64,000 nt of DNA from JACPNO01 sp963825405 (GTDB lineage Bacteria; Acidobacteriota; Terriglobia; Bryobacterales; Bryobacteraceae), in the NCBI GenBank assembly GCA_963825405.1, contig CAWGTB010000012.1:124001-188000 (forward strand). The letters are read 5' to 3'. Each line of letters starts with the position of its first letter. The first letter of the stretch is position 1. Shown here one piece after another: positions 52,831-61,131 of the stretch. Position numbers and translations under genes: made by a program. The notes below the pieces were generated by a model. That model saw only the letters and a program-made list of their open reading frames with translations. It was not told where the DNA came from and searched no databases.

Positions 52831-53722
52831 ATGAAGGCGGCCCTTTTTGCGGCTCTATTCCTGGATGCTGGCATTTACCTGGTTACCTGGTTCCGGGCTG
52901 CGGCCAAAACGGCGGGCAGCGCGATTCCTTCGCTGATCGAAACCATCATCGGATTCGTCACCAATTTCTTCGACACGCTCGGCATCGGTTCGTTCGCGCC
53001 CACGACGTCGTTTTACAAACTGCGCAAGCTGGTTCCGGATCAGCAAATCCCCGGCACGCTGAACGTCGGCCACGCCATTCCCACTTTTCTGCAGGCGATC
53101 ATCTTCATCACCGTAGTGAAGGTGGATATCGTGACCCTGATGCTGCTGGTTGCTGCTTCCGCCGCTGGTGCCTGGCTGGGCGCGGGTGTGGTAGCGCGCT
53201 GGTCGAGAAGAAAAGTCCAGATTGGAATGGGGCTGGCGCTGCTCGCGGCCGCCGGGCTCATGGCCGCCAGTCAATTGAACCTGGTACCGGGCGGCGGGAC
53301 GGCATTAAGTCTGGAAGGGCCGCGCCTGTGGCTGGGCGTCGCCGGCAACTTCTTCCTGGGCGCCATCATGACGGTCGGCATCGGACTCTACGCGCCCTGC
53401 ATGATCCTGGTCAGCCTCCTCGGCATGAGCCCGCTGGCGGCGTTTCCTATCATGATGGGCTCCTGCGCGTTCCTCATGCCGGTGGCCGGGATGCGCTTCA
53501 TCCGCGAAAAAAGTTACAGCCTGAAAGCCGCCGTGGGCTTGGCCGTGGGAGGCGTGCCGGCCGTGCTGCTGGCCGCGTTCCTGGTGAAATCGCTGCCGCT
53601 GACGGCGGTGCGCTGGCTGGTGGTTGTGGTGGTGGTTTACACCGGCCGTCGCGATGCTGCGCTCTGCGTTCATCGAGCGCGGAACGCCCGTCGACGCAAC
53701 GCCACAACTCGCCGAAGGCTGA
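52831..53722 (+). CDS. TauE/SafE-family membrane transporter, one +1 frameshift
   Basis: About 297 residues with 7-8 membrane helices of the TauE/SafE permease family (sulfite or organic-anion export): SLIETIIGFVTNFFDTLGIGSFAPTTSF, QQIPGTLNVGHAIPTFLQAIIFI, LMLLVAASAAGAWLGAGVVARWSRRKVQIGMGLAL and MTVGIGLYAPCMILVSLLGM. The GIGSF motif is typical. Deleting one of the CC at 53646-53647 continues the last helix into VVYTGVAMLRSAFIERG and ends at a stop that overlaps the next ATG in TGATG. Without it, the frame would read into the enolase-superfamily gene, which looks like an artefactual fusion. Substrate unknown. Confidence 0.85.
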
Positions 53723-54825
53723 TGCGCATCACCGCGATTCACGCTTACAAGGTCGAACTGCCCCTCCACGAAGGCAGTTATAAATGGTCGGGCGGAAATT
53801 CCGTGTCGGTGTTTGACTCCACCATCGTCGCGGTTGAAACCGACGCCGGCATCACCGGCTACGGCGAAGTGTGCCCGCTCGGTCCAGCCTATCTGCCGGC
53901 CTATGCGGCAGGCGCGCGTACTGGAATCGCGGAGCTCGCCCCACATTTGATCGGCCTCGATCCCACTGACCTCGGCCCGCTCAACAAGCGCATGGATCAA
54001 TCGATGCGCGGCCATCCCTACGTGAAATCGCCGATCGACATCGCCTGCTGGGACATTCTGGGTAAAGCCACAGGCGTGCCTGTGGCCACGCTGTTGGGCG
54101 GCCGCTACGGAGCAGATTTCGCGCTTTACCGGGCCATCTCGCAGGACGAGCCCGAGAAGATGGCGGAGATGGTCAGCACCTATCGCGGCCAGGGCTACAC
54201 CAAATTCCAGCTCAAAGTGGGCGGCGATCCGGATATCGACATCGCGCGCATTCACGCCGCCAGCGCGCGCCTGGAATCGGGCGACGTGCTGATCGCCGAC
54301 GCCAACACAGGTTGGCTGCAGCATCAGGCCCTGCGCGTGGCCGACGCCGTGCGTCATGTGGACGTCTATATCGAGCAGCCCTGCCTGAGCTACCCGGAAT
54401 GCCTGGCCGTGCGCAGGCACACCAACCGGCCGTTTATTCTCGACGAAGTGATTGATGATCTCGCCATGGTGGTGCGCGGCGCATCCGACCAGGCCATGGA
54501 CGTGATCAATCTCAAAATTTCCAAGGTCGGCGGCTTAACCAAGGCGAAACAGATTCGCGATCTGTGCGTGTCGCTAGGTATCGCGCTCACGATCGAGGAT
54601 ACCTGGGGCGGCGACATTACCACCGCCGCCATCGCCGCGCTCGCCCACAGCACTCCGCCCGAGTTCCTGTTCTCGTCAACCGATTTCAACAGCTACGTGA
54701 CGGTCAGCACTGCCGCAGGGGCCCCCCAGCGCCGTCAGGGCCGGATGGCAGCATCGTCCGAGCCGGGCCTAGGCATCCAGCCGCGCCAGGAAGTGCTGGG
54801 CCGCCGACTTGACTTGGCGCGATAA
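53722..54825 (+). CDS. Enolase-superfamily dehydratase, probable cis-3-hydroxy-L-proline dehydratase
   Basis: A 367-residue mandelate racemase/muconate lactonizing enzyme-type protein. Signatures: AYKVELPLHEGSYKWSGG, GYGEVCPLGPAYLPAYAAGARTGIAELAPHLIG, SPIDIACWDILGKATGVPVATLLGGRYGADFALYRAIS, KFQLKVGGDPDIDI with the catalytic KxK lysine, IADANTGW and YIEQP and FILDEVI with the metal ligands, then NLKISKVGGLTKAKQ with the second lysine. The LPLHEGSY-KWSGG opening is characteristic of the subgroup that dehydrates cis-3-hydroxy-L-proline. I recall that association from the family literature, so the substrate is an inference. Coupled to the TauE-like gene by a 1-nt overlap. Confidence 0.78.
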   Translation: MRITAIHAYKVELPLHEGSYKWSGGNSVSVFDSTIVAVETDAGITGYGEVCPLGPAYLPAYAAGARTGIAELAPHLIGLDPTDLGPLNKRMDQSMRGHPYVKSPIDIACWDILGKATGVPVATLLGGRYGADFALYRAISQDEPEKMAEMVSTYRGQGYTKFQLKVGGDPDIDIARIHAASARLESGDVLIADANTGWLQHQALRVADAVRHVDVYIEQPCLSYPECLAVRRHTNRPFILDEVIDDLAMVVRGASDQAMDVINLKISKVGGLTKAKQIRDLCVSLGIALTIEDTWGGDITTAAIAALAHSTPPEFLFSSTDFNSYVTVSTAAGAPQRRQGRMAASSEPGLGIQPRQEVLGRRLDLAR

Positions 54826-54837
54826 TCACCCTATACT
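54809..54837 (+). promoter_or_regulatory. Sigma-70-type promoter of the LanC-like gene
   Basis: TTGACT at 54809-54814, a 17-nt spacer and TATACT at 54832-54837, 17 nt before the ATG at 54855. The -35 lies in the last codons of the enolase-superfamily gene. It is the best-matching complete promoter in the window. Confidence 0.7.
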
Positions 54838-54854
54838 CGATCAACATTACTGCC

Positions 54855-56279
54855 ATGTGTCTCTTGTCGCGTAGAAATTTTCTCGGCACCGCCGCCGCAG
54901 CTCTGCCCTTAAGCGCAGTGGCCGCAGCCCCGGAGGCGCCCGCAAAGACCGCGTCGCCGGGATCGTACGTCGATTCCGCGCGCGAGACCGCTCGTTGGAT
55001 CCGGTCTGCCGCCCGCAAGACCGACGAAGGCGTGCTCTGGCTGCCTGATCCGGACCATCCTGAGAAAACTGCAACCATCACCGCCCCTGCTTCGCTCTAC
55101 ACGGGCAACGCAGGTACGGTGCTCTTCTTCCTGCAACTGGCCAAAGCGACCGGCGATGCTTCCTATCTGGACGATGCCAAGGCCGGCGCCGATTATGTTC
55201 GCGCAAACTGGCGCGGTGTCCCCGACTTCCCCTTCGTCGCGACCCACAAAAAATTCAATCTGGATTTCAACCACGGGCTTTCAGGCACGGCTTTCAGTTT
55301 GGCGCAGGTCTGGCAGGCGACCGGGGACCCGGCATACCGCACGGCAGCCCTTACGGTGACGCAATACATCGTCGATGCCGCACGGCCCGTAGGCGACGGA
55401 GTGGATTGGATTGGCGCGCCCGGCGCTGCCATGGGCGATGGCGCCATCGTTCTCTACTTGCTGTGGGCGGCTCACGCCTTTGAAGATCCGGCGTACTTGC
55501 AGCTCGCGGTTCGGGCAGGGAAGCGCTTCTTGCAGCTATCGGAAAAGCCCGCGGGCGGCGGCTTGAAATGGAACGGCTTTCGCTCCGAGTGGTTTGGCAT
55601 CAACCAGGAAATCTACATGCCGAACTTCGAGTTCGGGACAGCCGGCGTTGCGTATGTTCTGGCGCGCCTCTACGAAGAGACCAAGGACGCCAGTTTCCTC
55701 GACGCGGCCAAGGCTGGCATTCAGCACGTCCAGAATCTTTCCACGGTAAGCGGCGATTCGGCGCTGTTGTTTCTCAGCGATCCCGGTGGCAAGGACCTGT
55801 ACTATCTCGGCTACTGCGGCGGTCCAGTGGGAACGGCCCGCGCTTTTTACCAACTTTACCGGGTGACGAAAGATCCAGAATATTTGCAATGGACCGAGCG
55901 GTTCGCTCGCGGTGTGATGACGAGCGGCGCACCGGAAAAGCAGACGCCTGGCCTTTGGAACGTGGTGTGCCAGTGTTGCGGAACGGCCGGGATCATCGAC
56001 ATGTTCACCAGCCTGTGGCTGGCCACCAAGCGGCAGGAGTACCTCGCCTATGCCCGCAGAGTGGCCGAGCAAACTCTCAGCCGCGCCAGCAATCTGGATG
56101 GCAAGGGCCTGCGCTGGTATCAGGCCTGGACGCGCACCAAACCCTGGGAAGTCGCAGCGGAAACCGGCTACATGGTAGGAGCCGCCGGTGTCGCGACGGC
56201 CCTGCTTCACGTGCAATTGGCAAACGAAAATCGCTACCAGGCAATTCTGTTTCCCGACAATCCGTATCCCCGCTCGTAG
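54855..56279 (+). CDS. Secreted LanC-like (lanthionine synthetase C-like fold) protein
   Basis: A 474-residue exported protein with a Tat-type leader (SRRNFLGTAAAALPLSAVAAA). The rest is an (alpha/alpha)-toroid with repeated glycine turns at LYTGNAGTVLFFLQLAKATGD, FNHGLSGTAFSLAQVWQATGD, FEFGTAGVAYVLARLYEETKD, GYCGGPVGTARAFYQLYRVTKD and VCQCCGTAGIIDMFTSLWLATK. That layout matches LanC-type enzymes. Candidate zinc ligands are C321 (in GYCGG) and C374/C375 (in QCCG), where classical LanC has a Cys and a Cys-His pair. No lanthipeptide precursor or LanB/M gene is nearby. Glycoside-hydrolase toroids are the main alternative. It ends at a terminator at 56280. Confidence 0.77.
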   Translation: MCLLSRRNFLGTAAAALPLSAVAAAPEAPAKTASPGSYVDSARETARWIRSAARKTDEGVLWLPDPDHPEKTATITAPASLYTGNAGTVLFFLQLAKATGDASYLDDAKAGADYVRANWRGVPDFPFVATHKKFNLDFNHGLSGTAFSLAQVWQATGDPAYRTAALTVTQYIVDAARPVGDGVDWIGAPGAAMGDGAIVLYLLWAAHAFEDPAYLQLAVRAGKRFLQLSEKPAGGGLKWNGFRSEWFGINQEIYMPNFEFGTAGVAYVLARLYEETKDASFLDAAKAGIQHVQNLSTVSGDSALLFLSDPGGKDLYYLGYCGGPVGTARAFYQLYRVTKDPEYLQWTERFARGVMTSGAPEKQTPGLWNVVCQCCGTAGIIDMFTSLWLATKRQEYLAYARRVAEQTLSRASNLDGKGLRWYQAWTRTKPWEVAAETGYMVGAAGVATALLHVQLANENRYQAILFPDNPYPRS

Positions 56280-56304
56280 GGGCGAGTTTCAAACTCGCCC
56301 TTTT
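56280..56304 (+). terminator. Intrinsic terminator of the LanC-like gene
   Basis: GGGCGAGTTT at 56280-56289, one base, then the exact inverse at 56291-56300, followed by TTTT. With a minimal loop the stem is about 8 bp of mostly G-C pairs. It begins one base after the stop codon. Confidence 0.75.
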
Positions 56305-56340
56305 CGGTGCCTTCGCTAAAACATTCCAGGTTGTTGATGG

Positions 56341-56445
56341 ATGAGAGCCGCCGTCGACATTCCTGACTCCGTGTATCGCCAGATCAAGGCCGCGACCGCC
56401 CGGAGGTCTACCAAGTCATCCCTTTTCCCCAAAGCAACCGTCTGA
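56341..56445 (+). pseudogene. Decayed VapB/RHH-type antitoxin remnant
   Basis: A 34-codon frame whose first 28 residues (MRAAVDIPDSVYRQIKAATA, then RRSTKSSL) look like the ribbon-helix-helix start of VapB-type antitoxins, which typically read MRTTVDIPD-YR-LK-AA followed by a GRS-KEL stretch. It stops after a short unrelated tail (FPKATV) where an intact antitoxin would continue for another 40-50 residues. No VapC/PIN toxin follows. It lies alone in the 257-bp gap between the LanC-like and EF-G-like genes; the rest of that gap shows nothing recognisable. Confidence 0.45.
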
Positions 56446-56536
56446 CCGCGACCGCTGGTTAGCCCCCAGCCCGCCGCCCTTCCGCACTTGTGATAACATC
56501 CCCCTTTCGACAACGTCAAAAACGGAGGTCATCTTC

Positions 56537-58633
56537 GTGAAAACTTACGAAAGCAGGGATATACGCAACGTCGGTGTAGTGGGCCACGGCGGTTCAGGAA
56601 AGACCACGCTTACCGCCGCGGCATTGTTTACCACGGGAGCCACCAACCGGCTCACGCGCGTGGATGAAGGCAACACCATCACTGATTACGACGAGGACGA
56701 GATCGCCCGCAAGATCACCATCTCGACCGCGGTGGCGTTTGCCGATTGGAAAAAAACCAAGATCAACATCCTGGATACCCCCGGCTACAACATCTTCATC
56801 AACGATACGCGCGCCTCGCTCGCCGCAGCCGATTCCGTGCTGGTCTGCGTGGATGCCGTAGCCGGCGTCGAAGTGCAGACCGAGAAAGTCTGGAGTTTCG
56901 CGGACGATTTCAAGCTGCCGCGCGCTATCGTGATCAACAAACTGGACCGGGAACGCTCGAGCTTTGAACGCACACTCGAAAATGTGCAATCCAATTTCGG
57001 CCGTACGGCGGTCCCCATTCAACTGCCCCTTGGCGGCGAGCGCGAATTCAAAGGCGTGGTCGATCTGGTCCGCATGAAGGCCTATGCCTACACGCCCGAT
57101 GGCGATGGCAAAGGCCGCGAGAGCGACATTCCCGCCGACCTGGCCGACGCCGCGCAACTCGCCCACGAAGTGCTGGTCGAAATGGTGGCCGAAGGCAATG
57201 ACGCTCTGCTCGAAGAGTTCTTCGAAAAGGGCACCTTGCCGGTCGAGCATATTCTGGATGGCCTCAAGACCGCCGTGCACGACCTGCGCCTGTTTCCGGT
57301 GCTGTGTCTTTCCGGGCAGCACAATATCGGCACTGACCAACTGCTGAACTTCATGGTGGAAAACCTCCCTGCCCCGACCGAGCGCGAACCAATCACCGCC
57401 ACCCTCAACGGTCAGGAAGTGAAGCGCAAAATCGCGGCCACGGAGCCGGTTACGGCTTTCGTATTCAAGACCACGGCGGACCCATTTTCTGGGCGGATTA
57501 CGTTCTTCAAGCTGTACTCCGGTATTCTTAAAAACGATTCCAACGTGCAGAATGTTAAGCGCGGCACCACCGAACGGCTGGCCCATATTGGCTGCCCGAT
57601 GGGCAAAACCATTACGCCTGTTACGGAGCTCTACGCGGGCGACATCGGTGTCGTCGCCAAGTTGAAGGACACGCTCACTGGCGATACCCTTGCCGACAGA
57701 ACCTCGCTCATCGCCTTCCCCGCCGTGTCGCTGCCTGAGCCTTCCATCGCCTTCGCCATCGAAGCCAAATCGCGCCAGGATGAAGATCGCGTGGGCCACG
57801 CCCTGCACCGCATTCTGGAGGAGGATCAATCCCTGCGCTTTTACCGCGATCCGCAGACCAAGGAATTCCTGCTGGCCGGCACCGGGCAGCAGCATCTGGA
57901 GATTATCGTCAGCCGCCTGAAGAAACGCTACGGGGTGGATGTCGCGCTCAAGAGCCCCAAGATTCCCTATCGCGAGACCATACGCGGCAAAGCCGACGTC
58001 CAGGGACGTCATAAAAAGCAGACCGGCGGACATGGGCAATTTGGCGACTGCTGGATTCGGATGGAGCCTCTGCCGCGCGGCGCCAAGTTTGAGTTCGTCA
58101 ACGATATCTTCGGCGGCTCGATTCCCAAAAACTATATCCCGGCGGTGGAAAAGGGCATCATCGAGACCGCCGAAAAGGGCTTCCTGGCAGGGTTTCCCAT
58201 GGTCGATTTCCGCGTGACCCTCTACGACGGCTCCTACCACGATGTGGATTCCTCCGAGCTTTCATTCAAACTGGCCGCCCGTAAAGCCTTCAAAAACGCC
58301 ATGCAGCAGGCCAAACCGACGTTGCTTGAGCCCATCATGAATGTGGAAATTCAGGCACCGGTGGAGTATGCCGGCGACCTGATGGGCGATTTGAACGGTC
58401 GCCGAGGCCGTATTGCCGGCATGGACACCAAAGGCCACACCCAGTTTATTCGCGCCCAGGTGCCAATGGCTGAAATGTTAAACTACCAAAACGATCTAAC
58501 TTCAATGACACAGGGCCGGGCTTCATTCCATATGGAGTTCGACCATTACGATTTCGTGCCGGCGCTGCAGGCGGACAAGATAATCGCCGCCGCCAAGGAA
58601 GGGCGTACAGGGGAAGAGGAAGAAGAGGAATAA
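56537..58633 (+). CDS. Elongation factor G-like translational GTPase
   Basis: A 698-residue protein with all five EF-G domains. G1 is GHGGSGKT (16-23), the switch-I region is DEGNTITDYDEDEIARKITIS, G3 is DTPGY (80-84) and G4 is NKLD (134-137). Canonical EF-G has GHIDHGKT and DTPGHVDF, so the histidine thought to position water for GTP hydrolysis is a tyrosine here. This is typical of the EF-G-like subfamily sometimes labelled FusA2, not the primary translocase. Domain IV loop region has GGHGQFGDCWIRMEP. GTG start with GGAGG 9 nt upstream. The acidic C-terminus ends in six consecutive glutamates. Precise role unknown. Confidence 0.9.
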   Translation: MKTYESRDIRNVGVVGHGGSGKTTLTAAALFTTGATNRLTRVDEGNTITDYDEDEIARKITISTAVAFADWKKTKINILDTPGYNIFINDTRASLAAADSVLVCVDAVAGVEVQTEKVWSFADDFKLPRAIVINKLDRERSSFERTLENVQSNFGRTAVPIQLPLGGEREFKGVVDLVRMKAYAYTPDGDGKGRESDIPADLADAAQLAHEVLVEMVAEGNDALLEEFFEKGTLPVEHILDGLKTAVHDLRLFPVLCLSGQHNIGTDQLLNFMVENLPAPTEREPITATLNGQEVKRKIAATEPVTAFVFKTTADPFSGRITFFKLYSGILKNDSNVQNVKRGTTERLAHIGCPMGKTITPVTELYAGDIGVVAKLKDTLTGDTLADRTSLIAFPAVSLPEPSIAFAIEAKSRQDEDRVGHALHRILEEDQSLRFYRDPQTKEFLLAGTGQQHLEIIVSRLKKRYGVDVALKSPKIPYRETIRGKADVQGRHKKQTGGHGQFGDCWIRMEPLPRGAKFEFVNDIFGGSIPKNYIPAVEKGIIETAEKGFLAGFPMVDFRVTLYDGSYHDVDSSELSFKLAARKAFKNAMQQAKPTLLEPIMNVEIQAPVEYAGDLMGDLNGRRGRIAGMDTKGHTQFIRAQVPMAEMLNYQNDLTSMTQGRASFHMEFDHYDFVPALQADKIIAAAKEGRTGEEEEEE

Positions 58634-58635
58634 GG

Positions 58636-58641
58636 TATACT
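58636..58641 (+). promoter_or_regulatory. -10 element TATACT before the lytic transglycosylase gene
   Basis: TATACT lies 2 nt after the EF-G-like stop, so transcription would begin near 58648 and give a leader of about 115 nt. No -35 match and no recognisable RNA structure class in the leader. Confidence 0.4.
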
Positions 58642-58764
58642 AGTGACTTGGGGTCGGATTCTTCCCGCAGGTTCCGGCCCGGTTGATCCTCAAGTGCCGA
58701 TGTTGTAGAGTCTTAGGGTTCGCAGAAGCGGGATAGTGCTGGAAAACGAACTTCGAGGTTCGCA

Positions 58765-60420
58765 TTGGCTTTTCGCCTGAAGACGCCGAGATGGTTTTTG
58801 CTACCGGTAGTGGTCCTTTGTGGCTGCAGCGCCATCCAACCTCCGCAGAAGTTCCTCCGGTCATTCATGCCGCCCACGCCGCGCCCTGTCCCGGTGGATG
58901 TAAGCGCGATCGAGCAGCCCACCGTAGAACCCAGTCCCCTCGCTAACAGCGTGCCCGCATTGCTGGACAACGTGGCCACCGGCTCGGCGGGTGCCAAACG
59001 GTCGGACAGCCTGCTGGAACGCGCTCAGCGGCATTTTGAGCAGGGCCGCAAGTTTATCCAGATCAACGAAGCGGACCAGGCGCGCACAGAATTCGATACC
59101 GCCATAGATCTTATGCTGGAGGCTTCGCAGAATACCTCCAACCGGGAGCGCTACGAATCCAAACTGGAAGAAATGGTGGATGCCATCCATCGCTACGATC
59201 TTGATGGTTTGGGAAGCGCCGCCCCAGTCGATGAGCCGCAATTCGAAAAGGCGCCGCTCGAAGATATTCTCACCATGACCTTCCCGGTCGATCCCAGCAT
59301 CAAGAACAAGGTGCTGGAAGAAGTGCAGGCAACGGTTTCGCAGCTTCCGCTTTCCACGAATGACGCCGTTCTGGGCTATATCCATTACTTTTCCGGGCGC
59401 GGGCACAATACCATGATCGCCGGCCTGCAAAGGGCGGGACGCTATCGGCCTATGATTCAGCGCATCTTGGACGAAGAAGGGCTGCCCCCGGAGTTGATCC
59501 ATCTTGCGCAGGCGGAATCCGGTTTCCTGCCGCGCGCCGTTTCACGTAAAGCCGCTGCCGGGATGTGGCAATTCGTCGCCTGGCGGGGCAATGAATATGG
59601 CCTGGCGCAAAGCCGGTTCGCCGACGACCGCCTGGATCCGGAAAAGGCCACGCGCGCCGCTGCCCGCCACTTGCGCGATCTCTACCAGAAATTCGGCGAC
59701 TGGTACCTGGCCATCGCCGCTTACAACTGCGGCCCGGGCAACGTGGAGAGGGCCGTCGAGCGCACGGGGTTTGCGGACTTTTGGGAATTGCGCAATCGCC
59801 GGGCTTTACCCATCGAGACCACCAATTACGTGCCGATCATTCTGGCCATGACCGTCATGGCTAAAAATGCGACCGCGTATGGACTGGAAGGCGTTGTGCC
59901 GGAAACGCCGGTCGATTACGACACCGTTCCGATTACCCATCCCACGCAGTTGGCGCTCATTTCCGATCTCACCGACGTACCCGTCTCTCAGTTCGCAGCT
60001 TTGAACCCAGCGCTTTTGCGCAGCCCGATTCAGCCGAATTATTTATTGCGGGTGCCTAAGGGGCTGGCGGGCTCTCTGGTCGCCTCGCTCGACCTGGTTC
60101 CGGCCGAGCGGCGGGCGTCCTGGCGGCTGCATAGGGTGGAAGCAGGCGAAACCGTGGCTACTATCGGCAAGCGCTATCACACCGCGCCGGCGACGATCCT
60201 GGCCGCCAACCACTTGAGCCAGGAATCGCCCGTAGCCGGCGACAGGCTGCTGATACCAGTGGCCTATCAGGAGCCCGCTGCCGCTAAGAGCACGGCCAAA
60301 CGGCCGGCGGCCAAGCGTGCATCCACTCATCGGGCCAGCCACACCACTACCCCCGCCGCCCGCCCGGTCAGCAGCACGGTCCGCAAGTCGCCGAACCAGG
60401 TAACTCTGGCGGCCCGCTAG
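58765..60420 (+). CDS. Membrane-bound lytic transglycosylase, MltD-like, with LysM domain
   Basis: A 551-residue lipoprotein (lipobox LCGC in PVVVLCGCSAIQPP, cysteine 21). The SLT domain has the catalytic glutamate E251 in HLAQAESGFLPRAVSRKAAAGMWQF, then YGLAQSRFADDRLDPEKATRAAARHLRDLY and YLAIAAYNCGPGNVERAV. A C-terminal LysM-like segment (WRLHRVEAGETVATIGKRYHTAPATILAANHL) binds peptidoglycan. It cleaves the glycan backbone of murein. Translation starts with TTG, preceded by GAGG, as no ATG is in frame before the leader. The C-terminus is rich in Ala, Thr and Pro. Confidence 0.9.
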   Translation: MAFRLKTPRWFLLPVVVLCGCSAIQPPQKFLRSFMPPTPRPVPVDVSAIEQPTVEPSPLANSVPALLDNVATGSAGAKRSDSLLERAQRHFEQGRKFIQINEADQARTEFDTAIDLMLEASQNTSNRERYESKLEEMVDAIHRYDLDGLGSAAPVDEPQFEKAPLEDILTMTFPVDPSIKNKVLEEVQATVSQLPLSTNDAVLGYIHYFSGRGHNTMIAGLQRAGRYRPMIQRILDEEGLPPELIHLAQAESGFLPRAVSRKAAAGMWQFVAWRGNEYGLAQSRFADDRLDPEKATRAAARHLRDLYQKFGDWYLAIAAYNCGPGNVERAVERTGFADFWELRNRRALPIETTNYVPIILAMTVMAKNATAYGLEGVVPETPVDYDTVPITHPTQLALISDLTDVPVSQFAALNPALLRSPIQPNYLLRVPKGLAGSLVASLDLVPAERRASWRLHRVEAGETVATIGKRYHTAPATILAANHLSQESPVAGDRLLIPVAYQEPAAAKSTAKRPAAKRASTHRASHTTTPAARPVSSTVRKSPNQVTLAAR

Positions 60421-60452
60421 ATCGCGGCCTTCCATTTTCTTGTTTTTCCCTA

Positions 60453-60480
60453 TTGCTACGCCAACAAAACGGGTTATGCT
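60453..60480 (+). promoter_or_regulatory. Possible promoter of the histone-like gene
   Basis: TTGCTA (60453-60458), 16-nt spacer, TATGCT (60475-60480), about 37 nt before the ATG at 60518. AGGAGG precedes the ATG by 8 nt. Confidence 0.4.
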
Positions 60481-60517
60481 ATCTGTTAAACTGTGACCCT
60501 AGCAGGAGGCATGCGGA

Positions 60518-61066
60518 ATGTTGGAACAGTATCAACTCGCTCCCAAGGATGAAGACGAGATGGAAGACTTTCGCGATTTCGACGACGAACATTCAGACCT
60601 AGGCTCCAAACTCGACGAGTTTGCCGACGAGGAGGAGGACGAAGAAGAAATAGATGTTCTGGTTGTGCAAACGGTCGTGAAGGCGCCCGAGGATCCTCTG
60701 AGTCTGGCGGTTCCGCCGGCTCCCGCAGTTCCACCACCCCCCGCCAAGAAGCCGGTGGAAAAAGCTACCGCTCCGGCGGCTCCCAAAGCCCCAGCTAAGG
60801 CTGCGGCCAAGGCTCCTGCGAAGGCTGCTATCAAGAAAGCGGCGCCGAAGCCGGCAGCTAAAAAGGCTGCGGTAAAAAAGGCTGCTCCCAAGGCCGCAAA
60901 GAAAAAGGCTCCGGTAAAGAAGGCGAAGAAAGCCGCTCCGAAAAAGGCCGCCAAGAAAGCGCCGTCGCGCAAAGCTGCGAAGAAGGCGCCCAAGGCAGCC
61001 CCGAAGAAAGCTTCTTCCAAGAAGAAGGGCGGGAAAAAGAAGAAGGGCTCCAAAAAGAAGAAGTAG
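60518..61066 (+). CDS. Histone H1-like Lys/Ala-rich protein with acidic N-terminus
   Basis: A 182-residue protein with two contrasting halves. Residues 1-65 are acidic (MLEQYQLAPKDEDEMEDFRDFDDEH, EDEEEIDVLV). Residues about 80-182 are Lys-, Ala- and Pro-rich, with many KKAAPKKAA-like units, and end in GGKKKKGSKKKK, resembling the C-terminal tail of histone H1. Such tails bind DNA or RNA non-specifically. The acidic head may mask the tail or bind a partner. An out-of-frame ATG lies 2 nt after AGGAGG and opens a 13-codon frame; the ATG at 60518 gives the credible protein. A terminator follows at 61101. Confidence 0.72.
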   Translation: MLEQYQLAPKDEDEMEDFRDFDDEHSDLGSKLDEFADEEEDEEEIDVLVVQTVVKAPEDPLSLAVPPAPAVPPPPAKKPVEKATAPAAPKAPAKAAAKAPAKAAIKKAAPKPAAKKAAVKKAAPKAAKKKAPVKKAKKAAPKKAAKKAPSRKAAKKAPKAAPKKASSKKKGGKKKKGSKKKK

Positions 61067-61100
61067 CGCGCCCGGACGTCAGCGCTACCATTCGGCCAAC

Positions 61101-61130
61101 AGAGGACCGGCGCCGCAGCCGGTCCTCTCC
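61101..61130. terminator. Bidirectional terminator hairpin between convergent genes
   Basis: GAGGACCGGC at about 61102-61111 pairs with GCCGGTCCTC at about 61118-61127 around a short GCCGCA loop. It lies between the stops of the histone-like gene (61066) and the 72-residue gene (61132, opposite strand). T-rich bases follow on the plus strand; the minus strand is less clear. Confidence 0.6.
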
Positions 61131-61131
61131 T

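Noticed and set aside
52561..54825. A single frame that fuses the TauE-like transporter with the enolase-superfamily enzyme
   Set aside because: The junction is a run of non-membrane sequence caused by an extra C near 53646. Removing it gives a normal transporter end and a TGATG overlap with the next ATG.
56594..58240. A 548-codon reading frame antisense to the EF-G-like gene
   Set aside because: It lies entirely inside a well-conserved GTPase gene, has no signal for translation and no recognisable domain.
58642..58764. The 123-nt leader before the lytic transglycosylase as a riboswitch
   Set aside because: I looked for c-di-AMP (ydaO) and cobalamin riboswitch signatures and found none.
60780..61050. 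Repeats of lysine-alanine-proline units that could suggest a tandem repeat array or CRISPR
   Set aside because: They are imperfect protein-level repeats inside an open frame, with no equal spacers.
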